Below, one piece after another: positions 6,102 to 8,670 of a DNA stretch of 8,670 nt. Both the position numbers and the translations under genes were made by a program. The notes below the pieces were generated by a model that did not search any database, was not told where the DNA came from, and worked only from the letters and a program-made list of their open reading frames with translations. The stretch is from Archangium sp. (lineage in GTDB: Bacteria > Myxococcota > Myxococcia > Myxococcales > Myxococcaceae). Position 1 is the stretch's first letter, and each line of letters opens with the position of its first letter. The stretch lies in the NCBI GenBank assembly GCA_016793585.1, contig JAEUJR010000212.1:1-8670 (forward strand), read 5' to 3'.

Positions 6102-6812
6102 TCACTTCACCGCTTCGGGCGGCTGGGTCGCCGGCACGGTGGCGATCGGGTGCTCGCCCGACAGTTGCTTCTCGCGCAGGGCTTCTTCGTTGAGCTTCTG
6201 CTCCCGCTTCGCGCGCCAGCGGCTGATGAAGAAGGCGACGATGCCGATCAGCACGAGGGCGATCAGCACGTTGCGCTGGCCGCGTTTGATCGCCGAGATG
6301 AGCGTGTCGAGCTCTCCACCGAACTTGAAGCCCAGGTAGACGAAGATCGGCGCCGAGCCGAGGGCGGCGAGGGAGTCGTAGAGCACGAAGCGGCGCCACT
6401 TCATGCCCACGGAGCCGGCGGTGAAGTACGTGACGGCGCGCACGCCGGGGAGGAACCGCGCGAGCATGATGATCTTCTCGCCGTGCTTCTTGAAGAGCTG
6501 CTCGACGCGGGCGCGCTTCTCTGGCGTGACGATGCGGGCGAAGAACCCGGTCGGCTTCGAGCCCACCTTCGAGCCGAAGCGGCGGCCGAACATGAAGATC
6601 ATCGAGTCGCCGACGATGATGCCGAGGTAGCCCGTGAGCATCATCAGCTCGAGCTGCGCCTTGCCGTCGTGAACGAGGTAGCCGCCGAGAATCAGCGACA
6701 CGTCCTCTGGGAGCGGCAGACCGAGGCCGCACACGAAGAGAATGCCGAAGACGACCAGGTAGGCGAGCCCGCCACTGGTGCCTCCGACGAGGTTGAAGAG
6801 AAAGCTCTCCAA
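6102..6812 (-). CDS. DedA-family (VTT domain) inner-membrane protein
   Basis: DedA proteins are inner-membrane transporter-like proteins; several are now linked to lipid-carrier (undecaprenyl phosphate or phospholipid) flipping and to membrane energetics. The 236 residues show GLGLPLPEDVSLILGGYL (29-46), GYLGIIVGDSMIFMFGRRFG (61-80) and the signature FKKHGEKIIMLARFLPGVRA (107-126), followed by TAGSVGMKW. The conserved acidic residues (Glu36, Asp37, Asp69) and arginines (Arg119, Arg125) of the family are present. There are about five hydrophobic segments (15-35, 55-75, 113-135, 145-163, 182-198). A charged tail follows (199-236) with Arg/Lys/Glu and then Pro. The start is TTG (6810-6812) with GGAG (6823-6826) at a long 10-nt spacing. 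It lies 24 bp after the secreted-protein gene, so co-transcription is likely. The family is firm, the substrate unknown. Confidence 0.9.
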   Translation of the reverse strand: MESFLFNLVGGTSGGLAYLVVFGILFVCGLGLPLPEDVSLILGGYLVHDGKAQLELMMLTGYLGIIVGDSMIFMFGRRFGSKVGSKPTGFFARIVTPEKRARVEQLFKKHGEKIIMLARFLPGVRAVTYFTAGSVGMKWRRFVLYDSLAALGSAPIFVYLGFKFGGELDTLISAIKRGQRNVLIALVLIGIVAFFISRWRAKREQKLNEEALREKQLSGEHPIATVPATQPPEAVK

Positions 6813-6836
6813 GTGCTGGTGACTCCGGGCGCGGCG

Positions 6837-7841
6837 TTACTTTCTGGGGCCGGGGCGGCTGGTCTCGACCTTCTGCATCGCGTCGAGCAGCCAACCTTCG
6901 ACCGGCTTGCCGTCGTCGAACATCTTCGCGACGGACTTGAGCCCGAAGTAGCCCTTCGCGGCCGCGGCGTCCCACGCGGCGTCGTTCGCGTCCATCGAGC
7001 GCATGGCGACGGCCATGGTGAGCACCGCCGTGGCGTAGTCCTGCACGTTCTGCTCGTTCGCGCCGGCGAGCTGCGCCTCGCGGAGCACCTGCGCCCCACC
7101 CGCCCAACCGCCGATCTTCTTCGCCACCGCAGGCTCGATCGACAGGCGCGCGAACTCCCGCACGAGGCCTTCGACGTTCGGCTTCTCGGAGGGCCCGACG
7201 ATGAGGAAGGCCTCGCCGTTCTCACCGGCCACCGCGCGAACCGTGTCCTGGGCGTCGAGCAGGTTCACCACCAGCAGCGCCTCCTGCGTGTCGGCCGACT
7301 TCAGGGTCGAGCGCGCCTTCATGAGTGGCCCGTCGAGCACCGACAGGTACGCCTTGAGCGACTTGCGGTAGTCGGCCTGCACCTGACCCATGAGCTCGTC
7401 GAGCTTCCACCCGGCCCACGCCTTCTGGAGCACCGCCTCGAGACCCTTCAGATCCTGCAGGTCCTTCGACTTCGCGCCGGCGGCGAACGGAGGCTGCGCC
7501 GTGCCGACGACGTACGAGAGGTAGCGACGCAGCGGCACCTGGTGCGCCTCGAAGAACGCGTCGGCGGCTTTGCGAACCTCGGGGTCTCCGCCGATCACCC
7601 GGCCGCGAACCGCCTGGCGAACGGGGTGGTACACGACCTTGGGGATCGGATCTTTGCGCGTGACCGGCCCCTGGTCGAAGCCCATCGCGTTGAAGATGGC
7701 GAAAAGAGCGAAGATGCGCTCGTCGTTGCGCAGCTCGACGCCTTCACCGGTGTAGAGGCTGGCGAACCAGTCACCCTGCGAAGCGGCGAGAGCCGGAGTC
7801 GACAACAAAACGGCAGCCAGTGCGGGAACGAAAGCGCGCAT
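6837..7841 (-). CDS. Secreted protein of unknown function
   Basis: The 334-residue protein starts with a signal peptide (MRAFVPALAAVLLSTPALA, cleavage likely after Ala19, then ASQGDW) and has no lipobox Cys, so it should be periplasmic or exported. After processing it is largely alpha-helical in appearance and mixed in charge, with no transmembrane segment. The N-terminal third (ERIFALFAIFNAMGFD; DPEVRKAADAFFEAHQVPLRRYLSYVVG) loosely recalls DUF4932-type secreted proteins. No HExxH zinc-protease motif is present, so I do not assign that family. The C-terminus is basic (SRPGPRK). A longer frame begins at ATG 7886, but it would put 15 extra residues before the signal peptide; ATG 7841 is preferred although its Shine-Dalgarno is poor. 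It is 24 bp upstream of dedA, suggesting a shared envelope role. Confidence 0.75.
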   Translation of the reverse strand: MRAFVPALAAVLLSTPALAASQGDWFASLYTGEGVELRNDERIFALFAIFNAMGFDQGPVTRKDPIPKVVYHPVRQAVRGRVIGGDPEVRKAADAFFEAHQVPLRRYLSYVVGTAQPPFAAGAKSKDLQDLKGLEAVLQKAWAGWKLDELMGQVQADYRKSLKAYLSVLDGPLMKARSTLKSADTQEALLVVNLLDAQDTVRAVAGENGEAFLIVGPSEKPNVEGLVREFARLSIEPAVAKKIGGWAGGAQVLREAQLAGANEQNVQDYATAVLTMAVAMRSMDANDAAWDAAAAKGYFGLKSVAKMFDDGKPVEGWLLDAMQKVETSRPGPRK

Positions 7842-7846
7842 GCCTC

Positions 7847-7859
7847 GTGGGTAACCCAC
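7847..7859. repeat. 13-bp inverted repeat before the secreted-protein start
   Basis: GTGGGT-A-ACCCAC is a perfect 6-bp dyad around one base, 5 bp ahead of ATG 7841. It could be an operator or could fold in mRNA near the start. If translation begins at 7886 instead, it is only coding sequence. Confidence 0.3.
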
Positions 7860-7913
7860 CCCACCGCGACGTTCAAGGAGCGACATCGAACGGGCGGGCG
7901 TCGTGTTGCGGGC

Positions 7914-8366
7914 CTACACCTTGACGAGCGTCTTGAGCGCGTCCTTCGTGGTGATGATCTTCTGGCCGAAGGTGGTGCAGATGGCCATCAGCAGCTTGAT
8001 GCAGGCCTGCGGCTTCACCGCCATCAGCTTCTGGAAGTCGGCCTGGCGAATCTCGAAAGCGACGACGGCGGTGACGGCAGTCGCGGTGCACTGACGCTGG
8101 CCGGTGTTGATCAGCGACAGCTCGCCGAGCCAGTCACCAGGGCCGAGCTCGCCCATCGACAGATCGGCGCCCTTGTCGCTCTTGGTCGTGAGGGCGACGC
8201 GGCCGTCACCGACGATGATGAGCGTGTCGCTGACCATGTTCTCGACGAACAACGGCGTCCCTGGCGGGTAGGACCGCGGAGAAGCGATGCCGGCGAGAAT
8301 GCCGACTCCGGTGTCCGTGAAACCAGAGAGCAGCGGGCTCGCACGAAGTGCGGCGGCAGCGTCCAT
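7914..8366 (-). CDS. Stand-alone cyclic-nucleotide-binding-domain protein
   Basis: The 150-residue protein is essentially one CRP-like cNMP-binding domain. Helical cap: LRASPLLSGFTDTGVGILAG (7-26). Beta-roll: PPGTPLFVENMVSDTLIIVGDGRV (34-57, split as PPGTPLFVEN and DTLIIVGDGRV). Phosphate-binding cassette: GDWLGELSLINTGQRQCTAT (77-96), with the cyclic-phosphate-binding Arg91 and the ribose-contacting Glu82 in place. C-terminal helices run from DFQKLM to the end. There is no helix-turn-helix or catalytic domain, so unlike CRP it cannot bind DNA by itself; it probably acts through a partner. RQCT replaces the usual R-S-A-[ST], so ligand binding is plausible but not assured. ATG 8366 is the start by domain length; no clear Shine-Dalgarno is seen. 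It lies between a small hypothetical ORF (42 bp upstream) and the secreted-protein gene (72 bp downstream). Confidence 0.85.
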   Translation of the reverse strand: MDAAAALRASPLLSGFTDTGVGILAGIASPRSYPPGTPLFVENMVSDTLIIVGDGRVALTTKSDKGADLSMGELGPGDWLGELSLINTGQRQCTATAVTAVVAFEIRQADFQKLMAVKPQACIKLLMAICTTFGQKIITTKDALKTLVKV

Positions 8367-8375
8367 GCGGTCGAG

Positions 8376-8385
8376 GTGCTAGCAC
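8376..8385. repeat. 10-bp perfect palindrome upstream of the cNMP-binding gene
   Basis: GTGCTAGCAC is self-complementary and lies 9 bp before ATG 8366, in the 42-bp gap after the stop of the upstream ORF. It is a possible operator, but short palindromes arise by chance. Confidence 0.2.
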
Positions 8386-8408
8386 GACTTCGATGCAGGT
8401 TCGCGATT

Positions 8409-8630
8409 TCAGTGCTGCTTCAGCTGGGCGAGGTCGTCGGCGAGCAGCTTCTGCTCTGCGATCGAGCGCTTGAGCGTCACCGGCTTCGAGTCGACCTCGA
8501 GCGAGAGCACGATCACCTGCTCGTCCTGTCCCAGCGTCGGGTTGGACACCTCGTGCTCGGTACAGAGCTGTCGCAGCGACGGCTCGAGCTGACGCTTGAG
8601 TTCGGTGAGCAGCGGGAGCGGGAGCGTCAC
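8409..8630 (-). CDS. Small hypothetical protein, possibly the C-terminal end of a longer gene
   Basis: From GTG 8628-8630 the frame encodes 73 residues (TLPLPLLTELKRQLEPSLRQ at the start, LLADDLAQLKQH at the end), with two likely helices around a beta-like centre (EQVIVLSLEVDSKPVTLKR). I do not recognise the family. The Shine-Dalgarno before this GTG is weak. The frame also stays open without a stop to the right window edge (reading VRLEGQRPCPEIA before the GTG), with coding-like codons. The gene may therefore begin outside the window and this may be only its end. It is 42 bp upstream of the cNMP-binding gene on the same strand, consistent with one operon. Confidence 0.55.
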   Translation of the reverse strand: MTLPLPLLTELKRQLEPSLRQLCTEHEVSNPTLGQDEQVIVLSLEVDSKPVTLKRSIAEQKLLADDLAQLKQH

Positions 8631-8670
8631 GGCGATCTCTGGGCACGGCCGCTGGCCTTCGAGCCGAACG

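Noticed and set aside
1..8670. A defence island, prophage or mobile element
   Set aside because: No integrase, transposase, restriction, toxin-antitoxin or CRISPR signature is visible; base and codon style is uniform and most genes are housekeeping or envelope types.

Overview
The window is GC-rich bacterial chromosome. Coding strands show strong G/C preference at third codon positions, and start codons are often TTG or GTG. The Lys/Ala/Pro-rich basic protein, the secreted proteins of unknown function and the overall gene style suggest a myxobacterium or close relative (Myxococcota). That placement is inference from style, not from a marker gene. No tRNA, rRNA, CRISPR array, insertion sequence, integrase or phage gene was seen. 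It reads as ordinary chromosomal backbone carrying several lineage-specific genes.

Layout. Positions 1-745 (minus) hold the N-terminal third or so of RNase R (rnr), cut by the left edge. After a gene-free gap with a GC-rich hairpin comes a small outer-membrane beta-barrel-like protein (1025-1723, minus). Upstream of it on the same strand is a multidomain protein (1797-3098): a histone H1-like Lys/Ala/Pro tail, two copies of an OB-like module and a C-terminal chagasin-like beta domain. A 175-bp divergent control region (3099-3273) separates this leftward pair from a rightward block: moeA (3274-4479), ribA (4580-5248) and an MBL-fold hydrolase (5283-6101). The MBL stop codon abuts the stop codon of a leftward DedA-family membrane protein (6102-6812) with no base between them. 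Upstream of dedA on the minus strand lie a secreted protein of unknown function (6837-7841), a stand-alone cyclic-nucleotide-binding-domain protein (7914-8366) and a small hypothetical ORF (8409-8630, frame open to the right edge).

How they fit together. MoeA (molybdenum insertion into molybdopterin) and RibA (first step of riboflavin synthesis) both serve cofactor pathways that begin from GTP, and with the MBL gene they probably form one rightward unit. The four leftward genes on the right are closely spaced (24, 72 and 42 bp) and may be co-transcribed, joining a cNMP-type sensor with envelope proteins. That functional link is inference. The most unusual item is the H1-tail / OB-like duplication / chagasin-like protein together with the repeat-bearing promoter region in front of it. 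I found no convincing defence system or other wholly new system.
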